Position numbers and translations under genes: made by a program. Below the pieces are notes generated by a model. It had not been told where the DNA came from. It saw nothing but the letters and a program-made list of their open reading frames with translations, and made no database searches. A stretch of DNA of 64,000 bases. It comes from Aquatica leii. Lineage: Eukaryota; Arthropoda; Insecta; Coleoptera; Lampyridae. Each line of letters opens with the position of its first letter. Position 1 is the first letter of the stretch. The DNA lies in contig CM069432.1 in assembly GCA_035610365.1 (NCBI GenBank), forward strand, positions 184,931,027 to 184,995,026. The letters are read 5' to 3'. Positions 35,240 to 46,506 of this stretch are shown piece by piece.

Positions 35240-36000
35240 ATGCCGGTGACGCGTTCACAAACAGTTAAAATAGATGCAAAGCTATTTGAATTTCTTGAAT
35301 CAATAAAAAATGTTCAAGAATTGATGAAAAGAAAAATGGAAGAAAATTCAAAAAAAACGGAAGAAAAGTTTTACGACAATTTGCAGAAAATAGAAGAAAA
35401 ATTATTTGAAAATACCCAGAAGATAGAAGATAAACTGATGGAAAATTCTAGACGTTTAAAAGAAGAAATACAAACGAGTATAGAAAATCAAATAAAAATT
35501 GTTCAAGAAGAAACCCAAACAGATATGTTAAATTTAAAAGAAGAAATTTGCGAATCTATGATGACAAAATAAAAGCAGTAGGGGATAGAATAAAACTGAT
35601 TGAAGAAAGAATAAACTAAATGATTTGCCATGGTGAAGGAAGCGTCACGTGCAAAGATTTAATAATGGACCATCGGGAAGAAACCACTCACAAGTTTAAA
35701 GTTGTACCTCCAAATTTTGATGGTAAAGTTTCATGGTCAACCTACTACAAGCAGTTTGAAGCCGCAGCTACAGCTAATAGTTGGAGCAACAAGCAGAAAG
35801 CAATGTCTTTAATAGAGTTCTTACGCGGAGAGGCGCTTGGAATTTTACAAACTGTTCCTGACCACCTACAAAAAAATTACGAACTCTTAATTTCACGATT
35901 AAAAATAAGATGTGGAGACGCTCATCTTCAACAAGTCTATCAAACCCAAATTAAAAGTCGGATTCAAAAAGCTGCCAAAAGTCTTCACGAGTTCAGTTAA
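35240..36000 (+). pseudogene. gag of element A, truncated
   Basis: Translation starts MPVTRSQT, a common start in insect Gypsy gag. A long charged coiled-coil (repeated KxEEKLxEN units, residues about 25-105) ends in a frame break near 35562. The frame reopens at 35620 with a capsid-like domain: PPNFDGKVSWSTYYKQFEAA, SLIEFLRGEALGILQ and QQVYQTQIKSR. Family members continue into zinc knuckles, but here the frame stops at 36000 and the protease begins at once. The nucleocapsid is therefore deleted. Confidence 0.7.
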
Positions 36001-36705
36001 TGGTGGACACGGGAGTCACAAAGACCATCATTCGTCCTGACATTTTATTGAAAAACGAGAAGACATCACCAGTAATAGTACGACTTCGAACGGCGACGGG
36101 CGAAAAAATACCTAATCACGGACAAGTCAAAGTAACCATTGGTTTGGGAAATGGAGTACTCGACCATCAATTACTGGTAGCCGACATCGCGAAAATAGAT
36201 GGAAATCTCCGGGAAGGCTACATACGCGCGATTGAATCAATTTGGGGCTGTTTAGTTGAAAAGGGACTACTCGTTGGCAGAACTTTAGTTCGAGTAAAAA
36301 ATACGATGCCACTAAGGATCTTAAACATAAACTTAGATACTGTAACGTTGAAAAAGAAGACCATGGTAGGCCATTGCACCCAGTATCTCAAATTGTGAGA
36401 TACGTAAAGTCTAACGAAGATAGGTCGCCAAAGAAGTGTCCACAACATTTATTGGACATTCTTACCACTAAATGCCAAAACCTCAGCCAAGACCAGATGG
36501 CTAAAGTGGTGATCCAAGAGTATCAAGTTCTGTTCGCGCTGTAGAATCGTTCCAAAGAAGAACGTGGTGAAACATAAAATCAATACCGGAGACCCTTGGC
36601 CGATACGACAACATTTACGCAAAGTTCCATTGGCGAAAAGAAAGGAAGCCGAACAAATAATTACAGACATGAAGAGAAAAAACGTGATTGAACCTTTAAG
36701 TAGTT
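36000..36705 (+). pseudogene. protease and RT N-terminus of element A, truncated
   Basis: MVDTGVTKTIIRPD is the aspartic protease active site (LVDTGAT type). A linker block (LLVGRTLVRVKNTMPLRILN...MVGHC) follows, as in Gypsy elements upstream of RT, with signs of deletion before it. The frame stops at 36398 but recognisable coding continues in other frames: NTGDPWPIRQ and LAKRKEAEQIITDMKRKNVIEPLSS, the region just before RT proper. The sequence then joins directly to the LTR end. It cannot encode an active polymerase. Confidence 0.7.
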
Positions 36706-36730
36706 AGTTTTAATAATAAAATTTGTTACA

Positions 36731-38145
36731 GTACTGTATAATGGTTTGTATTGGTTTTGTTGCCAGCTAAATTATTCCTTTAATTGCTTATGGGTACATG
36801 TAAATTACCAATAGACTAGTTATATGTTTTTATCCTACTGCATCTAGATTTCAATGATGTCATAAAACTCAATAGAAGCTTATAGGTTTTTTTATTAGCC
36901 TTAATGTTAACTTTACATAAAATTTTCAATAGGGATATATATATATATATTAAAAAAATCTATATTACTTTTATCTCTATCTTAAATAAAAAATTGCACA
37001 ACAAGCAAAGTAAACACATATGGACTTGCAAAACAATAGCTTTTTCAACAAGATTAGGCGCCTACAGACAAAGCCACATTTTGAGCTACTTCGTATGCCG
37101 CCAACCAAATCTGTTAATGCGATATGTCTGTTAATAGGTAACTGTAGACCCGATCGGTAAAATACCCTGTCGCTGAACGAACAAGTCAAGTCCCTGCAAG
37201 TTTGTTACCAGTGCAAAGAAACGTACACACGCTGCCGTTGGTATATCTATAACTTATTAAGTTATATAGAGAACGGTAGTGCTTATAAATAAACACCCAA
37301 TTATGTTAATAAGAATCTCAGAATATTAAAATATTCATTTAATACTATTTAATAATATTCATTTTAAAGTAATTTTTTTAATCGTTATGTTCTATGCATC
37401 TAAACTCACTGGTTAACGACATATTGGCAATATTTTATCTATTTTGTTTTTGTACGAATGACTGTTGCAAAGTATTTAAGAACTTTTTAAAGTACAAAGT
37501 TGCGCTACACAGTATGCCAAAATTTAAAAGACGAAGGAGTAGGTATTTGGATGTATGGGTACTTTAAATTGAGTCCGGTCGGCGGTGGAATGTCATTTTT
37601 GGACGGTCGACATTTACAATAGATGTAATAATTAAATTCAAGTGTCTTTCAAAAAGCATTTTATTTGCAATCTCAATAATACTGAAAGTACGTGGTTTAA
37701 TTGTAATTCTAAATTTAATAAATATATTTTTGTAATAAAAAATTATATAAACTGTAACTAACAATACATTACACAAACTATATAAACTATACAAAAACTA
37801 AAAACAAATCCTTGCTAAAATAAGAAAAAAAATTATAGTTTTGTTTTAAATTTTTTTTTTATTTTGATATTGAAACATTCCCAAACTATTTAGAACATTT
37901 GAGGCAATTATCAAATCACGTAGAATATTGAGTCTCAGATAAAGCCTTCAAAAAGAAAGTGTGATCTAAATATATAAGTACAATGTTAGTAAAGAGAAGA
38001 ACGTGCCGTGATAAATAAGTAATTCCGTTAAATGATTAATTATAATATCCGCTGACAATATAAGGTTACAACCAGTCAGCGAGAAATCTAATGTGCTGTA
38101 TCTTAAGAGTTAGAAGTATTGTAAATTTGTAATTATTAATGACCC
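36731..38145. other. AT-rich stretch, no gene supported
   Basis: It has a TA run at 36935-36951 and two somewhat GC-richer patches (37020-37240 and 37560-37620). Overlapping short frames on both strands match nothing I recognise. Confidence 0.35.
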
Positions 38146-38252
38146 CTACACAGTCTTATGTAGGTAATTATGGATTGGATAGTCAATAGTGCAATAAATA
38201 CAAGTTAAAAAGTACAGTCCTACACAGCCTTATGTAAGTAATTATGACTTGG
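38146..38252. repeat. Short direct repeat, 33 bp, 74 bp apart
   Basis: CTACACAGTCTTATGTAGGT... at 38146-38178 and CTACACAGCCTTATGTAAGT... at 38220-38252 agree at all but a few of 33 positions. It may be a local duplication or the two ends of a small insertion. Confidence 0.6.
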
Positions 38253-41200
38253 TCTACTGATACGTTAAACCATTGTAGTTGAGATAGTCAAAATACGGTT
38301 GTAAAATGACTACTGTTCTATTAAAGTAAATGACACTAAAATGTTTATTACTACATTTACGTATTTTATTCTCAACGTATATTTTATTACAAATTGTAAC
38401 ATTAACAAAAATGTTAACATTATTAAATTTAAAATGTTGTGTTTTTTAAATATAATTTAAGTTTGTAGTTCATATACAATGATAGAAATTATAGTAAGTG
38501 TTTGTTTTCGTTAAATTGCTAGTTTGTTATTTTGCCTAGCTTATTGTATTTTTAATTTAGTAAAAGTTAGTTACATTACAATAATAGTATAATAATAGTG
38601 TAAATACTAAATAAAATTACGTAAGTTTTAAATTCGTTATAATATTTTTAAACAAAAATTTCTATTAGCTTTAACCTTTAAAAACTAGTAATTGAACAAA
38701 TAAACATAATTATGTAAATTGCAAAAATATTATTTGCATAAATAGTAAATATTATATTATAAAAAAATCAAGTTTTTTGTCTTATGTTCTATTATTAAAC
38801 ATGTTTATAAATTATTTTATTCTACATTAAAGTGAAAGTGTAGCTAGAATAGTATCATTTTGTAATTACTATTAGTTAATTGTAATTTGTTAACTGTGAT
38901 TAATTACTTTTTTACGTATTTACTGCATTAATTGCTTGCGTTAAAGGTAATTAAAAAGTATTATTTGAAAACCGAGCAGTGTAATAACAAAAATCTTATT
39001 TATAAAAGTATTTTAAATTTATATCTTCAAGTAGAGAACTTGACAAATCTTGTACTTGAGGTTCATTTGCATGATATGCTTGCATCTTACTCTTAAAGGA
39101 AATCGAAATGGTTGTACCTTTCTCGAGTGTGAATTGAGAACGTTGAAGTTCAATTTGGTACAAGTAGGGTTGAGTATACGTAAAGAGTTTGATCTCTTTT
39201 AAAAATGTATATGTGTTTTGACAATATTTCAAATAAATTTTTCTCTAAATAAGTATTTTTAATATAAAGTTAACTTATTGTGGAACATAATTATCTTAAA
39301 TGCAATTTACAAAACTTATTTATTGATAAAATATGTTGATTTTATTTGTGTAGTAACAGAAATAAAATATTAGTCAAGTCGTAGTAACAGATGTTTATTT
39401 AAAACTGCTTCTCTAAATTTATAGCGACAATGTTTAAAAGAAAGTTGTTGAAGTGCGTCAGTATTTCACTTTTTTTAAAAATAAATTGGTAGATTGTGTC
39501 CCCAAGGCATATCGGCAGATAACGAAAAGTAATATAGACTTTTTTTTACAAAAGTCTACTATTTTATAGATTTTTATTTAAGCATTTTGGTCACGTGAAA
39601 TGATGAAGGGCTTTAATGATGGCTATAAAATGAACATGGTAGAACTTCTCATCGCGTTCGACTCCCTTGCTTCAGAAATACATAAAATATTCACTTGAGA
39701 TGTGACTACACTTCAAAAATATTCACACTTAACAATCGATCGCATTCTTAAAGTGTTTTGTGTTATTTGTACTTTTTTAAATTTTAACAAGCGTTTTAAT
39801 TACCATTATCAGTACGTTCAACAAAACATTCAATAAATACCTTAATGCATTCTTATTTAATAAATTAATTTTTTATAAAATTTTATCTATTGAAACTTAA
39901 AAGTGCTCATATTTCAAACTTTTAAATCCTAATTGCAATTCACTGCCAATTATCAACACCGTTTTTATGATAATGCGCTCAGTTGAACATCCGTAATTGA
40001 ATGGTTCACTTTCATATCGTTTCTATACTTTCTTTAATCTTGCTTATACAAACAGTTATATTCCGATTCCTTTTTTTATTTGCTTAATTATAATTTGATA
40101 AGTCGTGTTTGTAGTCTAAATTAGTTATAATAAAACTGTTAAGAAGGCTTTTTAAATTTGGATTAGTTTGATTTCTAGTTGTGATTAACACATTATTACT
40201 GCAAGTAATCACTAAACCGTATTTATATTGTAATACAATTAGAGTATTATAAGTAGTGCTTAATTAAAAACTTAATGGAGTTGAATTTGAATTTTAATAT
40301 TGTGCATTTTTTTTACTAAAAACAAAACAATGAACTGTTTTTTCTGCAATTTTTGAAACATTTCTGTTCCAGTTCTGTATAAAAATTTTGTTCTAGAAAT
40401 TGTTACCTAAAAGCATATCCAAAACAAAAATTAAAAAACTTATTACGTTTGACCCCACATTACATTTTTATTCTCCAAAAGAGTGTAGTTATATAAAAAA
40501 AATGTGGAAATATGTATTACTTCATCCTTCAACTATTAGAAAATATAAAATTGTGAATCGTAATCCAGGCTTTTATCAAGAAAACTTTAGGACAATGAAA
40601 TTGAGGAGGAAGAAACGTCACAAGAAGGTAATTGTAAATTTAGTCTAGGAGAGAGCAAATTTTTTACAATAAAGACATATCTCAAGAAAGAGTAGATTTT
40701 GCCACGGCAAAGCTATGCGAACATAACAACAAATATGTACCTCTAACTAATATGCGTAAATGTATATGTGTGTGTGTCTTAACAATAATTGAAAAACAGC
40801 AAATACTTACTTTTTCATAATAACTCTAACGTGTTGTATTTGTGCAAATTGACAGTTGAATTTTACTTTAATGTACCCCTTTTTCAAATTTTATTATGCA
40901 AGACAAAAGTTTACAAAATTAATGTTATTTAAAAATACTTAAAAAGCATGTCTCTGTACTGTATTTTAAATTTATAATTTATTTCTATTGCATTGCTGTT
41001 TGCATTTCTATCGAAATGCGGTTTACATTGAAAATCAAGCCATCAGCATTTTGAATTAATCGTCCACTACAGAATTCATAATAAAATGCATTTTTACACT
41101 GATAACTCAGCGTAGACTAAATTCTTCTGTCAAAACAGTCTTAACCACTGTGCTCGTCGTGTAAATTAGCTGATTATATTCACAAGCTTCTGATTTGCTA

Positions 41201-42428
41201 ACGCCGAAAACTGTGGTCCACTTTCTTGAAAACCTTTCTCAACTATAGCAACATATTTTTTGCAATATTTGTTATTAGTAACGTTGTTAAAGTTATGTTC
41301 CTAAATCGTATATGTAATTTAATGTCGTCGGATCATTATTTTAGAGTTATTACAGAATGGAAACGTAAAGATCCTGTTTATTCAGGTTTGCAAAAATTAC
41401 GTGGTATTGAATCCTTTTAATCCTCATGTCAAATAAAAAGTCTGATAATTACTTTATGTATAATATAAGTGTTTTTCTACGGTTTTACATTAACAATTTA
41501 GTATTGCACATCATAAGTTGATTCTTCTTGCATTTAGAGGGTTTATTAAAATTACTTCTGTCTTGTTAATTTTTGTGTAATTATGGAAATTCTAAAATAT
41601 GTATGACAAAGAAGTGTTGAAGAAGTTTGGTATTGTGACTAAAAAAATTATTATTTAATTATCAAAAGCTTCTCAATCTAATTGATAACAATTTTTTTTA
41701 ACTACTTTAAGAATTGTGTATATTTATTTTAGAATTTTTAAAAACGTGTGCAATTACAAACGCAACAGTACAATTGGAAAAAAACAAGTGTATGATACAC
41801 ATGACCTATTTGTGACATTTAACGATATTGCAATTTAATATAAAATATCCATAAGCATACTATCAAGATTTTACTTTTGGGTTCCACCTACAATTAAAAA
41901 TATAAAACAAAACGTTGAATATGTTTGCAATAAACATGTTGAATAAAATTGAATTTATCTATGTCTTTATGATATTTGTACTATACGTATAGTTGACACA
42001 TATAAAAATTAAAAAAAAACACACATAAAAATAATCTTAGCTGAACATCTCCTTTACAAAGTGTAACTATTTTTTATACAAACACGCTGTCATTAGATTA
42101 TATACAATTGTTTATTAACGTAAACTCTACAAATAATAACAATTTTACGTTTTTATTATAAAAAAACTTTATAATTAAACTCGAACTTTAAATTATACTA
42201 ATTATACTAAGATTTAACAGATTTTTTTATAATAAAATCAGAGGAATACTAAGGTTTTTATTTTTAACTAGAATTAAACTAAAATTAATTAGTTTTTTAG
42301 ATTTAGGTATATACAATGTGATGCGTGAAGAAACAATCTTAACAAGACATTATCACATCTTAAAAAAATTTAAAGTGATACTACCGTCACAAGACAAGTA
42401 GATGAAAAATATTTACCTGGGCGCGGTT
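38253..42428. other. AT-rich stretch, no gene firmly supported
   Basis: Two frames look less random than the rest. One is on the minus strand at 38996-39232 (contains FTLEKGTTISISFKSKMQAY and EPQVQDLSSSLLEDIN). The other is at 40400-40648 on the plus strand. Neither matches a family I know, and no splice sites were confirmed. A third frame at 41226-41420 is weaker. Confidence 0.3.
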
Positions 42429-43993
42429 AAAGGAACCATCTGGTACACAGATGACGTCAAAAATCGCAGCGGTACCGGAGCAGAGATATATGGAGGTACT
42501 CACCAAGGGAAGCAACTTTCGCTGACTTTAGGTAAATATGCGTCCGCTTTTTAAGTTGAAACTGCTGCTATTGACTGGTGCGTAAAGAACATTTGTAGCC
42601 CGCTGTTTTAATTCGGAGGCTAGGCGTGAATTCGATGTATGTACTTAATAAGTAGCGAGGGACAAAAACGATGTTATAGAATTAACGTAATGTATAATTT
42701 GAATGACGTATGTATAATAAACAAAAAACATAAATATAAGTTGAGCGCCACCAGTTTTCTTGTTTTATAAATTAGTAAGTAATCAAATCGCGAGGAAACT
42801 GGAACTCGCTTAGCCAAAAAAAAAACTAAGAAAATTATTTATAAAATACGTAGGTATCTTAAGAACTAATTAAACTAATTTACAATCGTGTTAAATCTCA
42901 CTATCATTGTTTTTACTAACTTTTAAAAAGTGCATTAATAATGTAAACTAATAAGGGAAAAAACTAGAAAACTATAAATACTTATACCTAAAACTTAGCT
43001 TTCGTGTAGTTGCAGCATATGAAGGACAATAAAAGCGGAAGCGACGATAACCGTGACAGCGCCGTAATCATAAGCCCAATGTGCCCAAAGGAAAAAAAAA
43101 GCCTTTGATCTTAGTAGGCTTGTAGTAAAAATTTGACAAAACTTATAAGTATGGATGTGCTTAATTACTGAATTATACCAAGCACCTAGTGTCATTTGGA
43201 TACAAAATGGACGATAATTTGTCGATAAGTTGTCACATGTCCTATAATGTAAAAAAAGGATATAGAAATTGTAGAATAGCTTCTGAAGAGTGCTTAATAT
43301 CCGCCGAAGCGTGATGGTGTCCTAAATGAAGCTAAAAGGACCCTATCGATAATTCGAATTAAGCGACCATAAATACGCAGAATGCGAAAGAATTGAGCAC
43401 TTAGATCTTTGATAACTATACGATCAACTACTATGTGCACAAATTCAAGTAGTCGCGTTCGAAAAAGCACAACTTTCTTTTTGGAAAAATTTTCAACGAA
43501 GACCGTCTTTATCACAAGTTTTTCGATATCACAGGTGTCAGATAAAATTTTTGTGACGTTTAAACTGGAAATAATTCCAAATTCAATTTTTGAAAATGCA
43601 ACAACTTAGGCAACTACACTTAAACCAAATTAATGTTAACTTAAATTAAATTTTATTTAAAGAACCCTAATTTGATTATATAAATTTAAAAAAACCGTTA
43701 CACATTATCGACTCGAAATCATACACAAATAGTCCGAGATCGATCATGTCCCTCAACATCTGTTTTGTAAATGCGAAGCATATCAAATGCAACGCAGAAC
43801 GATTCTCAGCAAACCAAAACTTACCTATGATGAGTTAAAAAAGAGCCCTTGGAATAAACTTTTAAATTTCATTGAAGAAACGGAACTTCTAAGGAGAGTA
43901 ATAAATCAGAAGTGCCCAAAAGACTAAGGAGACTGCAGTGTAGGGGCGTCGGACGAATCATCTCTTGAATTAAATAAAATTTAAAAAAAATTA
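42429..43993 (+). mobile_element. 3' part of a Jockey-like non-LTR retrotransposon, interrupted
   Basis: The left piece (42429-42600) encodes an RNase H start: TIWYTDDVKNRSGTGAEIYG, LTLGKYASAF, a stop, then VETAAIDWC. The right piece (43725-43929) encodes the C-terminal Cys/His block: EIDHVPQHLFCKCEAY, then RRTILSKPKLTYDELKKSPWNKLLNFIEETELL, ending at TAA 43927-43929. A 3' UTR ends in an A-rich tail near 43993. Family members have only about 110 residues between these two pieces, so most of the 1.1 kb between them is foreign or rearranged. Confidence 0.65.
42601..43718. other. Sequence separating the two halves of the non-LTR element
   Basis: About 1.1 kb has no matching non-LTR protein. Open frames of 66-76 codons occur on both strands near 42995-43195 and 43294-43609 and are unrecognised. 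It is most simply an insertion of an unidentified element plus decay, but its ends were not defined. Confidence 0.35.
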
Positions 43994-44163
43994 TTTTGTT
44001 TGTGTTTAATACTATACTTATAATTACAGCTGTATTCACGACACTAACTTCGTTAATTCTAAATAAGCCGTAGTCTTATCAGCAGAAACGTCCTCTGTTA
44101 AAACATGATCTGCAGAAATGTTAGATGTAAAAAATAAACTAAAAGTTTATTAGCATTTTTCAA

Positions 44164-44715
44164 TTTTTTTTTTATTATTATTAATTTTACCTTGTTTGAG
44201 TGGATGTCGCATCCCCACGTTAGTTGCATGTTACTTCATTTGATTTGTAACGGAATTCGCGCCATTGCTTACGTAAGCCACGGTTGTCGATTTATTTGGT
44301 ATTTCCGGTCAAAAATAATTATTTCATACGTGACTCGTGACCGCGTTTGGGGTGCCCGTTTACTTACGAAAGGTAAATTAGCAAAAGTTATTTATTTATT
44401 ATTATTGTATTGCTTATTGATGTTAGCAAATCTACATTTGTTTAATTTTATTTCTAAAATAATTATTTGTTTAATTGTACTGTTTTTTTTATTGGCTTCC
44501 ACAACACTGTTTATTTAGGTGACACCCGTTTAGGGGTTGGTGGTGTGTCAATTTCATTGACGTTTTAGGAAGGGTTTGGAACGGGTATTCGACCCCTTGG
44601 CGCCCATTTATTTTTATTTAAAAAAAAATCTTAGAGAACCCACGCCGTCTCCACTGTAAGGTTAGCCGCGGCGGTCCAACCCCAACTTCTACGTCCACTC
44701 GTGGTGGTCGTATCA
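44164..44715 (+). repeat. 5' LTR of element B, truncated to its last 552 bases
   Basis: It is nearly identical to 50686-51237. The match begins in the T-run before ATTATTATTAATTTTACC and ends at CGTATCA. The first roughly 1.35 kb of the LTR, present at the 3' end, is missing and is replaced by unrelated sequence (43994-44163). Confidence 0.85.
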
Positions 44716-44718
44716 TTT

Positions 44719-44736
44719 TGGCGCCCAACGTGGGGC
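44719..44736 (+). other. Primer binding site, tRNA-Lys(CTT) type
   Basis: TGGCGCCCAACGTGGGGC starts three bases after the LTR end. It is the exact complement of the 3' end of the eukaryotic tRNA-Lys(CTT) as I remember it (GCCCCACGUUGGGCGCCA, including CCA). Confidence 0.75.
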
Positions 44737-45147
44737 CTATTTTTGTAAGGTTGTTTTGGTTAATTAATTCGTAAAATTAGAAATATTTTTTGAAGCTGTC
44801 AGTTAGGAATACATTCATTGTTTGGTCTGATATGTTGATAGTACTTTTGGATATTGGTGTTTAGACGTGTGTATTTCTTTCTTTCATTGCGTTTTAGGTT
44901 AAATTAATTTTTCTTTTTCTACAATTTATAGCTAGATTTAAGATTTAAAAAAGTATTTTTTTGGTTTATTGTTTATTAGTTTTGTGTACTGAACTAGGTA
45001 TTGTGCTGTTTTTGCAATTGCACTTTTTTTGTGTACTAGTTTTGTAAATTGCTAAGAGAATAATCGAGTTTTTGGTCTATCATACAAATTTAGTAATTTA
45101 ATTGTTTTCCTTTTTCAAATCCGTTTGTGCAACTTTATATTAACAAA

Positions 45148-46506
45148 ATGGCGGGTAAATTAGTTATATCTAGGTTAGTACAAGATGAGTTGACCTACGA
45201 ATGTCAAGTAAGAGGAATAGGTTCCGGTACCGTTGAAGAGATGCGAAAATCGTTAGCCAAAGCTATTCGAATGGAAAATGAAGGAACAACTTTGTCAATT
45301 TCTACGTATCCCTATTGATTTGAAGAGGACATGTTAGCTATTCGAACGAAGATTGAACCGATTGAAACTGGAATTGCTGCATTGACTACATCTAAAAGCA
45401 ATAAGCATAAAAAATTGGAGACTACGTTGAATCATCTGCTCGGCCGACTCAAGCGCTCGAAACCGCAGAACGACGATAAAATTAAGGAACGATCGGAAGT
45501 TTTAGGAAAAATACTAGCATTGATGACCGATTTGGACAACAGATGTGAAGAAATAGAAAAGCAACAACAAATAGTGCCTGCTGAGCTTAGTATTCTTGAA
45601 AATCGTATGCCTAAACATTCTAGTTTCGAAGAGGACTTTGGTGATGGTGATGAAGAAGAGAATGAGGTTAGTCCAATTTTCGATAGGACAGCAGTGTCAC
45701 AGACTTTAGCGCGGGCTCATGCAAAATCGATGCCAGTATATAAGTGGGGTTTGCAATTTTCGGGAGGAAAGCAAGGTTTGTCTTTAAGCGCATTTTTAGA
45801 ACGCGTGGAAGAACTTGGTATTGCTCGACAAGTTAGTAAGCAAGAAATTTTTAACTCTGCAATTGATTTATTTACCGGACGAGCTCTAATTTGGTTTCGT
45901 TCTGTCAGACATGAAGTAAACTGTTGGAATGACTTGGTAGAATACATGCGTGATGAATTTCAGTGTCATGATTATAATGAGAAATTGTTTGAGGAAATAA
46001 AGAAAAGAACGCAAGGAAAAGATGAAACAATTGGAGTGTATTTATCTATTATGAATGGATTGTTTAGAAGGTTAACTTGCCCAGTAACTAAAGAAGCTCG
46101 GTTGAAGGTAATATTGCAAAATATTGCACCATACTATCAAGCGCAGTTAGGTTTACTTGAGGTTACCTCGATTTCGCAACTTAGGACGTTATGTCGCAAA
46201 CTTGAAGCCAGTCGTGCGGCAGTAGAAGCTTTTAGTTTGCCCGTTAAAAAAGCAAACGCTTTAGAACCAGATCTTGCATATGTCGGTCTAGAACCAGATG
46301 TGGATGCTCTAAGTGTGTCAACTAGTAGTGGAATTAGAAATCAGAATGTCGGCATGGTTTGTTTTAATTGCGATCGCCCAGGTCATAAAGCTGTGGGTTG
46401 TTTAAAAAAGAGAAGATTACGGTGTTATCGTTGTAAAACAGATGGCTACACAACTAGAACCTGTCCAAAATGCAATACCGCGGGGAACGGTTCTCGTCAC
46501 TCTTAG
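45148..46506 (+). pseudogene. gag of element B, one internal stop
   Basis: The ATG at 45148 opens MAGKLVISRLVQDEL. An in-frame TGA at 45316-45318 interrupts it, and the same frame then continues unbroken for 391 codons. The second part has an acidic linker and then a retrotransposon gag domain (GRALIWFRSV, WNDLVEYMRDEFQ, FEEIKKRTQG, LFRRLTCPV). It ends with a CCHC knuckle, CFNCDRPGHKAVGC, and a second Cys block, CYRCKTDGYTTRTCPKC, in which Tyr sits where His would be. Pol overlaps the gag end in the -1 frame. Gag would package element RNA in a cytoplasmic particle. Reading past the TGA would be needed for a full product. Confidence 0.8.

Larger units (their letters stand above)
34513..36730 (+). 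mobile_element. Internally deleted Gypsy retrotransposon (element A)
   Basis: The element runs from a 5' LTR through a primer site, gag, protease and the first part of reverse transcriptase. It then ends abruptly in the last roughly 25 bases of an LTR (TTTTAATAATAAAATTTGTTACA, in part, 36708-36730). The same bases end the 5' LTR. Most of RT, all RNase H, integrase and most of the 3' LTR are missing. No matching target-site duplication was found at the two ends, which fits the deletion of the true right end. Confidence 0.75.

Noticed and set aside
36127-36670. Several minus-strand frames of 61-76 codons
   Set aside because: They are antisense to the protease and linker of Gypsy element A.
44192-44518. 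Open frame of 108 codons, repeated at 50713-51090
   Set aside because: It lies inside the LTR of element B and is duplicated only because the LTR is. The end of the product differs between copies after a 1-base indel, and there is no family match.
46434-46485. Mutated second zinc knuckle in gag of element B (Tyr in place of His)
   Set aside because: Related insect Gypsy gag proteins, as I remember them, commonly lack His in this second Cys block, so it is probably the normal state of the lineage.
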